From Deltaproteobacteria bacterium (GTDB lineage: Bacteria; Desulfobacterota; Binatia; Binatales; Binataceae), in assembly GCA_021780755.1 (NCBI GenBank), contig JAJXYF010000020.1:1-64000 (forward strand): a stretch of 64,000 nt of DNA, given 5' to 3'. Below are positions 8,620 to 16,925 of this stretch, piece after piece. The translations under genes were made by a program, and so were the position numbers. How positions within the stretch are numbered: position 1 is the stretch's first letter; every line of letters begins with the position of its first letter. Below the pieces are notes generated by a model. The model saw only the letters and a list, made by a program, of their open reading frames with translations. It ran no database searches and was not told where the DNA came from.

Positions 8620-8651
8620 GTGAAACCTTTAAAAGGTTTCACGCTTCCCAC
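8620..8651 (-). repeat. Dispersed palindromic repeat, copy R3a
   Basis: Perfect 11-bp arms GTGAAACCTTT / AAAGGTTTCAC around one base, then GCTTCCCAC, the reverse complement of the GGGAAGC lead block of the family. The part distal to the hairpin is purine-rich and no longer matches the family. Confidence 0.65.
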
Positions 8652-8778
8652 GGTGAATAGGCATGAGCAGGTCATGCGGATCGCATCGTTGAGACCTTTG
8701 GCGGGCGCGTACGCGGCGTTTGAGGGGGCGTCAGTAATCAGGGGGTAATCGCAGGGCGTAGCGCGCATCTTTACCAAC

Positions 8779-8839
8779 GGGAAGTCTGAAACCTTATGAG
8801 GTTTCAGAAAAAATAGAAGTTTTGCGCTCCTCAACAACT
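8779..8839 (+). repeat. Dispersed palindromic repeat, copy R3b
   Basis: GGGAAGTCTGAAACCT-TATG-AGGTTTCAG, a short A-rich spacer, then AGTTTTGCGCTCCTCAACAACT. A near-canonical full-length copy in the same orientation as R1 and R2. Confidence 0.8.
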
Positions 8840-8870
8840 GGCTTACGCCCTGACAACCCGCGCGCCGCCG

Positions 8871-9563
8871 TCAGACGCCGCCGAACCAATCGTAGCCTTG
8901 GTCCTCCCAGTAGCCGCCGGTTTTGTTGGGCAGGAAATTTACTTCCGTCAGGTACTTACACATTTTGTAGCCGAGCTTAACCGCTGAGTACACGCGCAGC
9001 GGCGCGCCGTGGCCGGATCCGAGCGGATGGCCGTTCATGCCGTACGCGAGCAGGGTCTGCGGATGCATCGCGCTGCCGAGATCCCACGAGGAAAAGTAGT
9101 CCTCATCGAAGGAGTTGAACTCGACGTACTTGACGCCCGGCTTGAGGCGTGCGAGCTTCGCGATCTCGCTCACGCGCACGCCGTGCCACGACGCCACCGC
9201 GGACCATCCCTCGACGCAATGATGCCGCACGCGTAGGTCCGTCCGCGTCATCTTCTGCAATTGATCGAGCGTCAGCACCATTTCCCGCTCGACCATCCCG
9301 CCGACCGAGAGCGTCCAGTTTGCCGGCACGGTGGGTATCGTGTCGGAGATGAAGTAGGACGGAAACGCGCTCTCGAGCGTGGCGTCGGAGGCTGGCAATT
9401 CGGGGGCGAGGCGATTGGGCGAGAACACGAAGCCCTCGAACTTCTCGTTCCAGTGCTGCATTGCGCCGAGAAAACTCTTGATCGGATGGGTGTCGCAACC
9501 GGCGAGCAAAGTCGCGGCGGCGGCGCCGACGATGAACTTGCGGCGCGTGATGATCTCACTCAC
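8871..9563 (-). CDS. Tat-exported molybdopterin oxidoreductase, sulfite oxidase/MsrP type
   Basis: A 230-residue sulfite-oxidase-fold protein. It has a twin-arginine signal (RRKF at residues 7-10, hydrophobic core, LLAGC with Cys23 that could also be lipidated) and the Mo-binding Cys116 in RHHCVEGWSAVASWHGV. Family members act in the periplasm, for example in methionine sulfoxide repair. It overlaps the 3' end of the cytochrome b gene by 8 bases, so the pair probably forms a membrane electron-transfer system. The partner is a cytochrome b561-like protein rather than a typical MsrQ, so the substrate is open. Confidence 0.85.
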   Translation of the reverse strand: MSEIITRRKFIVGAAAATLLAGCDTHPIKSFLGAMQHWNEKFEGFVFSPNRLAPELPASDATLESAFPSYFISDTIPTVPANWTLSVGGMVEREMVLTLDQLQKMTRTDLRVRHHCVEGWSAVASWHGVRVSEIAKLARLKPGVKYVEFNSFDEDYFSSWDLGSAMHPQTLLAYGMNGHPLGSGHGAPLRVYSAVKLGYKMCKYLTEVNFLPNKTGGYWEDQGYDWFGGV

Positions 9564-10236
9564 GGCGGCCTCCCGTGATCATGTTGACGATCTCGCGGGG
9601 ATGCATCGAGACCAGCACCAGGTGCGTTACGAGGAACATCGCGAACAGGCAGAGGCCCGCGAGATGGACGACGCGCGCACCGTCGTAGCCGCCGAACAGC
9701 AGGGTCAGGAAGTGCAGTTGCACAGGCTTGTAGATGGCGAGTCCGGACAAGACCATCAGGAGGCCGAAGATTATGACGGAACTGTAGGCAAGCCGCTGGA
9801 GTCCGTTGTAGAAATCGGCGGGCGGCGGCATTTTGCGGATTCTCAAGTAGTAAAGGAATTGCGCGACGGCGCCGCTGGTATCGCGCCACGGACGAAACAT
9901 CCGCCGGCGCCATTCGTCGCTCAGAAAAAAATATGCGAGGTAGAAAATCCCGTTGAGCACGAAGAACCACGCGATCGCGAAATGCCATTGGCGACCGCCG
10001 CCGAGCCATCCGCCGAGGCGCATCCACGAGGGCGGCGGCGTGCCCTGAAACGGATACCACCGGTATTGCGCGCCGCGCGGGCCGAGCGACGGATAGGCGA
10101 CGAGGATTTGCAGGCCGCTACCCGCCATCAAGAGGAGGAAAAGCGCGTTGCACCAATGGACGATACGGATGGGCAGCGGCTGCTCGCGCCGGCCTTTGAA
10201 TGCTGGATCGCGGGATGCGGGCATGATCGGCTTCAC
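9556..10236 (-). CDS. Cytochrome b561-type integral membrane subunit
   Basis: A 226-residue membrane protein with about four to five hydrophobic segments and heme-ligand-type His in RIVHWCNALFLLLMAGSGLQ (residues ~25-44), RQWHFAIAWFF, LHFLTLLFGGYDGARVVHL and VTHLVLVSMHP. The pattern is that of di-heme b subunits of the Ni/Fe-hydrogenase/formate dehydrogenase gamma type. Its 3' end overlaps the molybdoenzyme gene, so it is the likely membrane electron donor for that enzyme. Start is GTG 10236 or ATG 10224; neither has a decisive ribosome site. Confidence 0.85.
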   Translation of the reverse strand: MKPIMPASRDPAFKGRREQPLPIRIVHWCNALFLLLMAGSGLQILVAYPSLGPRGAQYRWYPFQGTPPPSWMRLGGWLGGGRQWHFAIAWFFVLNGIFYLAYFFLSDEWRRRMFRPWRDTSGAVAQFLYYLRIRKMPPPADFYNGLQRLAYSSVIIFGLLMVLSGLAIYKPVQLHFLTLLFGGYDGARVVHLAGLCLFAMFLVTHLVLVSMHPREIVNMITGGRRE

Positions 10237-10430
10237 TGACCTCGTCGTGATTTTCCCCTACCACTAAACCGCCGCCAGTGCTCGACGGTTCCAGCAATTT
10301 ACCGCTCGTTCATTATATAACGCGACTTGCGCCGCGATCGTATGGGCGCCCTCCCCTATTCCGCTCTACGCCTATCAGCAATCGACGCACGCGATGAATC
10401 CAGGCGCGCGAAATGTTACCTTGTGGCCCA

Positions 10431-11099
10431 ATGTTTGGTCATCCTGAATTCGACCTGTTCGAGGCGATTTATACGACCCGTTCGATGCGCCGGCTGAAGC
10501 CCGATCCGGTACCGCGCGAATTGATCATGCGGGTGATCGAGGCGGCGACGCTGGGTCCATCGGGGAGCAATCGGCAGCCGTGGATTTTTATTGTCGTGAC
10601 GGAACGGGAGACCAGGGAGTTTGTCGCGGAGCGTTACAAGCGCGCGTGGGACACTTACTATCTGACGCCGAAAAAGCGCGCGGTGATGGAGACCCAGCCG
10701 GACTCGCCCGCGGGCAAGACCTTGAAATCGGCCAACTATCTCGCGAATCATCTGGGGGAAGCGCCGGTGCTGATCTTTCCGTGCGTCAAGCGATATAACG
10801 ACGAGCGTCATGCGGGTCAACCGATGTACGGCGCGATTTATCCGGCGGTGCAAAACCTGTGTCTGGCGGCGCGTTCGTATGGCCTCGGAACGTCGATTAC
10901 CGGCCTGCATCATATATTCGGCGAGGAAGTTGACGCGCTGCTCGGGGTGCCGCCCACCCACGCGAACGAAATCCTGGTGCCGATGGGCTACCCGAAGGGC
11001 AAGTGGGGACGACCCGCGCGCAAACCCGCCGCCGACGTAACGTTCTTTGAACACTGGGGCGGCAAGCCTAAGGAGGACCGCGATGTATCAGCTCGATGA
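10431..11099 (+). CDS. Nitroreductase-family flavoprotein
   Basis: A 222-residue FMN oxidoreductase. The N-terminal signature YTTRSMRRLKPDPVP and the segment LGPSGSNRQPWIFIVV bind the FMN phosphate; the C-terminal part has SYGLGTSITGLHH and ILVPMGYPKGKWGRPAR. These enzymes use NAD(P)H to reduce nitro groups, quinones or activated alkenes. ATG 10431 starts the conserved part. It overlaps the downstream cupin gene by 17 bases, and the cupin ribosome site is inside this gene, so the two are co-expressed. Confidence 0.88.
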   Translation: MFGHPEFDLFEAIYTTRSMRRLKPDPVPRELIMRVIEAATLGPSGSNRQPWIFIVVTERETREFVAERYKRAWDTYYLTPKKRAVMETQPDSPAGKTLKSANYLANHLGEAPVLIFPCVKRYNDERHAGQPMYGAIYPAVQNLCLAARSYGLGTSITGLHHIFGEEVDALLGVPPTHANEILVPMGYPKGKWGRPARKPAADVTFFEHWGGKPKEDRDVSAR

Positions 11100-11589
11100 T
11101 CTGATTCGTGAACTGCGCGAAGCGCGCGAGGCGGGTGCGGAAGGCGCGGTCGAAGCGGCGGTGCACCGCGCGGTCAGCGAACGCCCGCTGGTTGCCGATC
11201 CCACGCGCTTCCAGGTACTGCATGACGAGTTCGGCCTGACGGTGCTGCATGTGGTCGTCGGCGCGGGCTTCATCTCGCCCCCACATGATCATCGCACATG
11301 GGCAGTGATTGGCGTGTACAGCGGGCAGGAGGACAACAGCTTCTACAAGCTGGTGGGGGAGACGCGCGGGATCGAGGCGGCGGGCGGCAGGAGCGTGATG
11401 GAGCACGAGATACTCACGCTCGGCATCGACGCGATCCATCGGATCGCGAATCCGCGCCGCGACCCGCTGATCGCATTGCACGTTTACGGGCGCAACGTGC
11501 TCAAGATCGAGCGCAGCGCGTGGGATCCGATCACGATGCGCGAGCGGCCATACGAGGCGAAGACCGACAACGTCGTGGTCACGGAGTAG
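11083..11589 (+). CDS. Cupin-fold protein, cysteine-dioxygenase-like
   Basis: A 168-residue beta-helix (cupin) protein. The motif SPPHDHRTWAVIGVYSGQEDNSFYKL (near residues 66-92) resembles the metal-binding His-X-His of cysteine-dioxygenase-related enzymes, and a later IHRIANPRRDPLIALHVYGRNV supplies a third His. ATG 11083 follows AAGGAGG within the nitroreductase gene. Coupling with a nitroreductase suggests a shared small-molecule detoxification or catabolic task. The exact substrate is unknown. Confidence 0.7.
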   Translation: MYQLDDLIRELREAREAGAEGAVEAAVHRAVSERPLVADPTRFQVLHDEFGLTVLHVVVGAGFISPPHDHRTWAVIGVYSGQEDNSFYKLVGETRGIEAAGGRSVMEHEILTLGIDAIHRIANPRRDPLIALHVYGRNVLKIERSAWDPITMRERPYEAKTDNVVVTE

Positions 11590-11599
11590 GAAAAGAAGA

Positions 11600-11680
11600 A
11601 AGTTGTTGAGGAACGTGAAAACTGTACTTTCAAGAGAGCTGAAACCTTTGAAAGGTTAGTTTTGGGTTCCGCAACAACTT
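11600..11680 (-). repeat. Dispersed palindromic repeat, copy R4, with terminal inverted repeats
   Basis: An 81-bp copy bounded by 15-bp inverted ends AAGTTGTTGAGGAAC (11600-11614) and GTTCCGCAACAACTT (11666-11680), matching at 14 of 15 positions. Inside is CTGAAACCTTTGAAAGGTTAG. This is the copy that best defines the element ends and looks MITE-like. It fills the gap between the convergent cupin and biotin-carrier genes. No target duplication is evident. Confidence 0.75.
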
Positions 11681-11701
11681 GACTAGCGAACTAGCTATTG
11701 G

Positions 11702-11911
11702 CTATTCGATCTTTGCGAGTATGCGGTTGCGCTGGACGTGATCACCGACCTTGACGTGGATTTCCTTGACGCGGCCGGCGGCGGCCGCCTTGATCGGGAT
11801 TTCGACCTTCATCGATTCGATCACCATCAGCTCCGCGCCGCGTTCGACCTGCGCGCCAACTTCGACCGCCATCCGCAACACTCTGCCTACTCCGGGGCTG
11901 CGTAACTCCAT
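11702..11911 (-). CDS. Biotin/lipoyl carrier protein of an acyl-CoA carboxylase
   Basis: A 69-residue single-domain biotinyl carrier with the acceptor Lys35 in ESMKVEIPI and the flanking glycine turns (GAQVERGAEL, AAAAGRVKEIHVKVGD). It starts 20 bases after the stop of the carboxyltransferase gene, so the two form a unit. Such small stand-alone carriers accompany propionyl- or geranyl-type acyl-CoA carboxylases. No biotin carboxylase gene lies beside it; AccC at 24.1-25.4 kb could serve it. Confidence 0.85.
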   Translation of the reverse strand: MELRSPGVGRVLRMAVEVGAQVERGAELMVIESMKVEIPIKAAAAGRVKEIHVKVGDHVQRNRILAKIE

Positions 11912-11931
11912 TCGACGATGTTTTCCTTTCT

Positions 11932-13491
11932 TTACGGGCGCATCATGCGGGTGCGCGGCCCGAGTTGTGTCGGCACGATTTCGTACGCCTGCCGGACCCA
12001 TTCGACGAGCAGCGGACGGGTCTCGCGCGGATCTATGATCTCCTCAATACCAAACATCTCGGCGGTGCGCAGCGGCGAGCGGATTTTGTTGAAGCGCGCC
12101 TCGAGCTCGGCGCGCAGCTGATCGGGATTGGGCGAGGCCGCGAGGTCGCGCTTGTAGGCCGCCTCGATGCCGCCCTCGAGCGGCAGGGAGCCCCAATCGG
12201 CCGACGGCCATGCGTAACGGAAATTAAGACCGGTGGTTTTGCCATGACCGGCACCGGCGACGCCGAAGGCGCGCCGCACCATGATCGCGATCCATGGCGT
12301 GACGGTCTGGAAGACCGCGTAGAGTGCGCGCACGCCGTGGCGAATCGTGCCGGTAACCTCGGCCTCGCGGCCGATCAGAAAGCCGGGCTGGTCGCAGAAG
12401 TTGACTATCGGCAGATGAAAGGTGTCGCAGGTATCGACGAACTTGCAGAGCTTGTCGGAGGCGGAGGCGTCGAGCGAGCCGCCGATCACATAGGGATCGT
12501 TGGCCATCACGCCGACCGGGTAGCCGTCGAGGCGGGCGAAGCCGGTGATCAGCGAACCGCCGAAGTACGGGGTGATTTCGAAAAAGGAATCGCGATCGAG
12601 GATCAATTCGATCATGCGGCGGGCGTCGTAACCCTCGCGGCGATGGTGCGGAATGAGGTCAAGCAATTCCTCTTCGCGCCGATTCGGATCGTCGGTAGGA
12701 TCGATGCGCGGCGGCACCTGCCAGACGCTTTGCGGGAGATAGGAAAGGAAGCGGCGAATCTGCGCGAAGGCATCGTCCTCGCTGTCGGCCTCGTTATCAA
12801 CCGCGCCGCTGATGTAGGCATGGATGTGAGAGCCGCCCAATTCCTCCTTGGTCAGATCCTCGCCGACGCCGAACTTGACGACGGGCGGTCCGGCAACGAA
12901 GAGTTGGCTTGACCCGCGCACCATCACGGCGAAATGCGAAGCGGCGACACGGGCCGCGCCGAGGCCAGCGACCGACCCCATACATCCGGCGACGACCGGG
13001 ACCTCGCCCATCAGGCGGACGGTGACGTCAAACCCCGGCATCGCGGAAACGTAGGTCGCCTTGACGGTTTCAAAGGTGCGGATGCTGCCGCCACCGCCGG
13101 AGCCGTCAACGAGGCGGACGATCGGCATCCGATGTTCGTCGGCGAGCATCTCGCCCCAGACCATTTTGCTGTGAATGGCGGCGTCGGCGGCACCGCCGCG
13201 CACGGTGAAGTCATCGCCACCCACGACCACGCGGCGGCCGTCGATACGGCCGGTGCCGAGAACGAAGTTCGATGGACGGAATTCGATTAGCCGGCCCTCT
13301 TCATCGTATTTGGTTGAGCCGGCGAGCGCGCCGTACTCGTGGAAGGAATCCGCGTCGAGCAGGCGATCGATGCGTTCGCGCACGGTGAGTTTGCCGCCGT
13401 CGTGCTGGCGCTTGATATTTTCCGCGCCGCCCATCTGCTTGGCGATTTCGACGCGCCGGCGAATTTCGGCCAATTCCTCGAGCCAGGTCAT
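11932..13491 (-). CDS. Acyl-CoA carboxylase, carboxyltransferase subunit
   Basis: A 519-residue carboxyltransferase with N- and C-terminal crotonase-like halves, as in PccB and MccB. Recognisable segments are KLTVRERIDRLLDADSFHEYG at the start, the oxyanion region DGSGGGGSIRTF, GCMGSVAGLGAARVAASHFAVM and, in the C-half, FVDTCDTFHLPIVNFCDQPGFLIG and the carboxybiotin-side loop around AFGVAGAGHGKTTGLNFRYAWPS. It transfers CO2 from carboxybiotin to an acyl-CoA, possibly propionyl-CoA. The small biotin carrier follows directly. Substrate is not fixed by sequence inspection. Confidence 0.9.
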   Translation of the reverse strand: MTWLEELAEIRRRVEIAKQMGGAENIKRQHDGGKLTVRERIDRLLDADSFHEYGALAGSTKYDEEGRLIEFRPSNFVLGTGRIDGRRVVVGGDDFTVRGGAADAAIHSKMVWGEMLADEHRMPIVRLVDGSGGGGSIRTFETVKATYVSAMPGFDVTVRLMGEVPVVAGCMGSVAGLGAARVAASHFAVMVRGSSQLFVAGPPVVKFGVGEDLTKEELGGSHIHAYISGAVDNEADSEDDAFAQIRRFLSYLPQSVWQVPPRIDPTDDPNRREEELLDLIPHHRREGYDARRMIELILDRDSFFEITPYFGGSLITGFARLDGYPVGVMANDPYVIGGSLDASASDKLCKFVDTCDTFHLPIVNFCDQPGFLIGREAEVTGTIRHGVRALYAVFQTVTPWIAIMVRRAFGVAGAGHGKTTGLNFRYAWPSADWGSLPLEGGIEAAYKRDLAASPNPDQLRAELEARFNKIRSPLRTAEMFGIEEIIDPRETRPLLVEWVRQAYEIVPTQLGPRTRMMRP

Positions 13492-13562
13492 AGCAGCCTC
13501 CGCGGGCCTATCCTAGCAAGCCTCGTCCGCAATGCCATCGAGAAGAAGAGGATGTAGGGGAG

Positions 13563-13634
13563 AGTTGTTTGGGGAACACGGAACTTGGGAATTTCAGAAG
13601 AGCTGAAACCTTTAAAAGGTTTCAGGCTTCCCAC
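13563..13634 (-). repeat. Dispersed palindromic repeat, copy R5
   Basis: AGTTGTTTGGGGAACACGG, GAACTTGGGAATTTCAGAAG, then CTGAAACCTTTAAAAGGTTTCAG and GCTTCCCAC. Orientation opposite to R1. Together with the following bases up to ~13705 it is homologous to 8620-8723 (ATGCGGATCGC, GAGACCTTT and GGGCGCGTACGCGGCGTT shared in order). Confidence 0.75.
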
Positions 13635-13818
13635 AGGGAAGAGGGGTAAGCAGGCCATGCGGATCGCGTGGACGAGACCTTTCCTGGGCGCGTACGCGGC
13701 GTTCGCAATAGGCGGGTATCACCGCATGACGCTCGCGATACTCGGGGAGGCGGCCCATGCGGAAACCAGGAGAAGGAGTGATTCCAGAGAAAATTGGGAG
13801 GACCGCAGAGGGAAATAG

Positions 13819-13852
13819 AAAAGGCCCGGAGGCAGCGGCCGCCGGGCCTTTT
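13819..13852 (-). terminator. Rho-independent terminator of korAB
   Basis: Stem AAAAGGCCCGG (13819-13829) with CCGGGCCTTTT (13842-13852), 12-base loop. On the minus strand it is followed by TTTTCTATTTCC, 30 bases after the korB stop. Confidence 0.8.
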
Positions 13853-13883
13853 GACTTGCGATTGCGACGAACGGGTAGAACGT

Positions 13884-14882
13884 CTAGTGGACCGTCCAGA
13901 CGTCGCCGCGTTTGAGCAGCGCCGCGACGTCGCCAGGGCCCATCTTGGCTTTGGCGTCGGCGAGCTGCGCGTTCATCGCGGAGTCGTAGGTCGGACGCGA
14001 GACGGCATAGAAGACGCCGACCGGCGCGGGCATCGGCGGCTCGAAATTGGCGAGCATGAAGGCCAGCGCCAGGTTGCTCTCGTCATGCACGACGAGATCC
14101 TTTTCGGTTACGCCGTTGCCGAGCGCGACGACTTCCGCGCGCTGCCCGTTCATGCGGATGCCCTGGTCGCGATTCTTGCCGAAGATCAAGGGCTTGCCGT
14201 GCTCGAGCACCAATTGGTGGTCGGCCTTGATCGCCTTGTCGCTGAGATCGTTGAAGGCGCCGTCGTTGAAGATGTTGCAATTCTGCAGAATCTCGACGAA
14301 GGAAGCGCCGCGATGAGCATGCGCGCGCTTGAGGGTTTCGCCCAGATGCTTCTGCTCGACGTCGATGGTCCGGGCGACGAAGGTCGCACTGGCGCCGAGC
14401 GCCACCGTGATCGGATTGAACGGATAATCCACCGAACCCATTGGCGACGACTTGGTCACCTTGCCGACTTCCGAGGTGGGCGAGTACTGGCCCTTGGTCA
14501 GCCCATAGATGCGATTGTTGAAGAGCAGGATGTTCAGATCGATATTGCGGCGCAGCGCATGAATCAGATGATTGCCGCCGATTGAAAGGCCGTCGCCATC
14601 GCCGGTCACGACCCATACGTCGAGGTCGGGACGCGAAACTTTGAGGCCGGTCGCGATGGCGGGTGCACGGCCATGAATGGTGTGAAAGCCGTAGGTGTTC
14701 ATGTAGTAGGGGAAGCGGCTGGAGCATCCGATACCCGAGATGAAGACGATATTTTCGCGCGGAATACCGAACTCCGGCATGATTTTCTGCACTTGTGCGA
14801 GGATGGCGTAGTCACCGCATCCGGGACACCAGCGCACTTCCTGATCGGTAACGAAATCCTTGCGAGTCAGCGCGGTAGCCAT
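13884..14882 (-). CDS. korB: 2-oxoacid:ferredoxin oxidoreductase, beta subunit
   Basis: Thiamine-diphosphate subunit that oxidatively decarboxylates a 2-oxoacid (2-oxoglutarate or pyruvate) with ferredoxin as electron acceptor. The 332-residue protein has CPGCGD (Cys19, Cys22), GIGCSSRFPYYMNTYGFHTIHGRA and the TPP/Mg motif GDGDGLSIGGNH from residue 94. It begins 7 bases after korA. The strong ILFNNRIYGLTKGQYSPTS block is typical of the KorB/VorB branch. Substrate preference is inferred as 2-oxoglutarate from subunit form; pyruvate is possible. Confidence 0.92.
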   Translation of the reverse strand: MATALTRKDFVTDQEVRWCPGCGDYAILAQVQKIMPEFGIPRENIVFISGIGCSSRFPYYMNTYGFHTIHGRAPAIATGLKVSRPDLDVWVVTGDGDGLSIGGNHLIHALRRNIDLNILLFNNRIYGLTKGQYSPTSEVGKVTKSSPMGSVDYPFNPITVALGASATFVARTIDVEQKHLGETLKRAHAHRGASFVEILQNCNIFNDGAFNDLSDKAIKADHQLVLEHGKPLIFGKNRDQGIRMNGQRAEVVALGNGVTEKDLVVHDESNLALAFMLANFEPPMPAPVGVFYAVSRPTYDSAMNAQLADAKAKMGPGDVAALLKRGDVWTVH

Positions 14883-14889
14883 TTTAAAT

Positions 14890-16791
14890 TCAGCCCTCCA
14901 GTGCGCGCAGGATCCGGGTGGTCAGTTCACTAACCTTGAACGGACGGCCCTGGATCTTGTTAAAGCCGATGGCGTCGATGAGATAATCGGCGCGCACCAG
15001 CTTGCTCAGTTGCCCCATGTTGAGTTCGGGGACGAGTACTTTTTTGAACTTGCGTAATTGATCGCCGAGGTCGCTCGGCAGCGGATTGAGATAACGGACA
15101 TGGATGTGCGAGACGCTCTTGCCCTTCTCGCGTACTTGCTTCACCGCTTCGCGGAGCGAGCCGAAGGTAGAGCCCCATCCGAGCACCACGAGGTCGCCAC
15201 CCTGGGCGTCGCCGAAGATTTCGGTCGGGGGAATCTCGCGCGCGATGCCGGCGATTTTGCGGGCACGCGTGCGCACCATCAATTCGTTGTTGGCCGGCGA
15301 GTAGCTGACATTGCCGGTGAGGTCCTCGCTCGAAAGGCCGCCGATGCGATGTTCGAGGCCGGGCGTACCCGGCACGGCCCACGGACGCGCGAGCGTTTCG
15401 GTGTCGCGCCGATACGGCATGAAGCCGTTGGGATCGGTAGCGAGATGGACCTTGATATCGGGCAGCTTGCTCACGTCGGGCAACAACCATGGCTCGGCGC
15501 CGTTGGCGAGCTGATTGTCGGTCAGCAGAATAACCGGCGTCATGTACTTGGTCGCGAGCCTGACGGCCTCATAGGCGCAATCGAAACAGTCGGCTGGGGT
15601 GGAGGCCGCGATCACCGGAATCGGCGACTCCCCGTGGCGTCCATACATCGCCACCAGGAGGTCAGCTTGCTCGGGCTTGGTGGGCATCCCGGTGGAAGGC
15701 CCGGCGCGCTGCACGTCGGTAATCACCAGCGGCAGTTCGGTCTTGACGGCGAGGCCGACCGCCTCGGCCTTGAGGTTCATGCCGGGGCCGGAGGTGGTGG
15801 TCAGGGCGATCGCACCGCCGAAGGCCGCACCGATCGCCGAAGCCACGCCCGCGATTTCGTCTTCGGCCTGAAACGTATAGACGGGGAAATTTTTGAAGCC
15901 GGCCAGCTCGTGCAGGATATCGCTGGCGGGTGTAATCGGATACGAACCGAGGAATAGCGGACGCCCGGCGCTCATCGCGGCCGCGACGAAGCCCAGCGCG
16001 GTGGCGCTGTTGCCGGTGATATTGCGATAAAGTCCAGCCTTGATGGTCGCCGCCGGCACTTCGTAGGAGCTGGCGAACATCTCGGTGGTATCGCCGTAGT
16101 TGTAACCGGCCTTGAGCGCCATCAGGTTTGCTTCGAGCAGCTCGGGAGTTTTCTTGAAGCGTCCTTCGAGCCAGCGCTGGGTACTTTCGATCGGGCGCTG
16201 ATAGAGCCACGAGAGCATCCCGAGCACGAAGAGGTTGCGGCAGCGGAAGACCGCGCGATTGTTGAGGCCGGTGCCATGCAGCGCGAGGGTGGTCAGCTTG
16301 GTGACGTCAACCTGGAAGACCTGGTACTTGTCGAGCGAATGATCGTTGAGCGGATTGGAGGTGTAACCTGCGCGTTTGAGATTGGCGTCGTTGAAGGCCT
16401 CGCGGTCCACGATCAGCACGCCGTTGGGCGGCAGGTCGTCGAGGTTGGCCTTGAGCGCGGCCGGATTCATGGCGACCAGGACATTGGGCTCATCGCCGGC
16501 GGTGAAGACCTCGCGACTGGAGAAATTCAACTGGAATCCGCTGACGCCGGCGAGGGTGCCGGCAGGGGCGCGGATTTCCGCGGGAAAGTCGGGCAGGGTC
16601 GCGATATCGTTGCCCGCGAGCGCGGATTCGGCGGTGAACTGCATCCCCGCCAACTGCATGCCGTCGCCTGAATCTCCGGCGAACCTGATTACGACGCTGT
16701 CGCGGCGTACCCCCGGCTTGTGTGCGGCGTTGCCGCCGCCAAGTCCGGAGGACTCGACGGCATGTCCTGCCGCCTCAGGTGGTAGAGCCAT
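14890..16791 (-). CDS. korA: 2-oxoacid:ferredoxin oxidoreductase, fused gamma-alpha subunit
   Basis: A 633-residue fusion: an N-terminal gamma domain (RFAGDSGDGMQLAGMQF... FPAEIRAPAGT) followed by the alpha domain with YPITPASDILHEL, ATTTSGPGMNLKAEA-like and DVQRAGPSTGMPTKPEQAD segments that bind thiamine pyrophosphate and the 2-oxoacid. ATG 16791 is preferred because AAGGAG lies 10 bases upstream. Forms the catalytic heterodimer with KorB. No ferredoxin gene is adjacent, so the electron acceptor is encoded elsewhere. Confidence 0.92.
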   Translation of the reverse strand: MALPPEAAGHAVESSGLGGGNAAHKPGVRRDSVVIRFAGDSGDGMQLAGMQFTAESALAGNDIATLPDFPAEIRAPAGTLAGVSGFQLNFSSREVFTAGDEPNVLVAMNPAALKANLDDLPPNGVLIVDREAFNDANLKRAGYTSNPLNDHSLDKYQVFQVDVTKLTTLALHGTGLNNRAVFRCRNLFVLGMLSWLYQRPIESTQRWLEGRFKKTPELLEANLMALKAGYNYGDTTEMFASSYEVPAATIKAGLYRNITGNSATALGFVAAAMSAGRPLFLGSYPITPASDILHELAGFKNFPVYTFQAEDEIAGVASAIGAAFGGAIALTTTSGPGMNLKAEAVGLAVKTELPLVITDVQRAGPSTGMPTKPEQADLLVAMYGRHGESPIPVIAASTPADCFDCAYEAVRLATKYMTPVILLTDNQLANGAEPWLLPDVSKLPDIKVHLATDPNGFMPYRRDTETLARPWAVPGTPGLEHRIGGLSSEDLTGNVSYSPANNELMVRTRARKIAGIAREIPPTEIFGDAQGGDLVVLGWGSTFGSLREAVKQVREKGKSVSHIHVRYLNPLPSDLGDQLRKFKKVLVPELNMGQLSKLVRADYLIDAIGFNKIQGRPFKVSELTTRILRALEG

Positions 16792-16925
16792 TTCAATCTC
16801 ACTCCTTGTTCGCAAAAATTCCCCGCGCAGCCAGCTTACGACACGAAGGGAATCGCATAAACGTTATGTGAACCAATTAACTATAACTAATGGATCCGCT
16901 AAGGGAAAGGGTCGCTCGGGCAACC

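Larger units (their letters stand above)
8567..8870. other. Intergenic region made largely of two repeat copies
   Basis: A 304-bp region between convergent genes. It carries R3a (8620-8651, minus) and R3b (8779-8839, plus) arranged head to head around ~125 bp. The segment 8620-8723 is a recognisable relative of 13602-13705 downstream of the carboxylase. No coding sequence is convincing. Confidence 0.7.
13492..13883. other. Intergenic region with repeat R5 and the korAB terminator
   Basis: A 392-bp region upstream of the carboxyltransferase gene and downstream of korB. It contains R5 (13563-13634), a further ~70 bp that parallels 8652-8723, then unassigned sequence and the hairpin 13819-13852. 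No coding sequence is convincing. The promoter of the carboxylase unit should lie in its first part. Confidence 0.65.
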
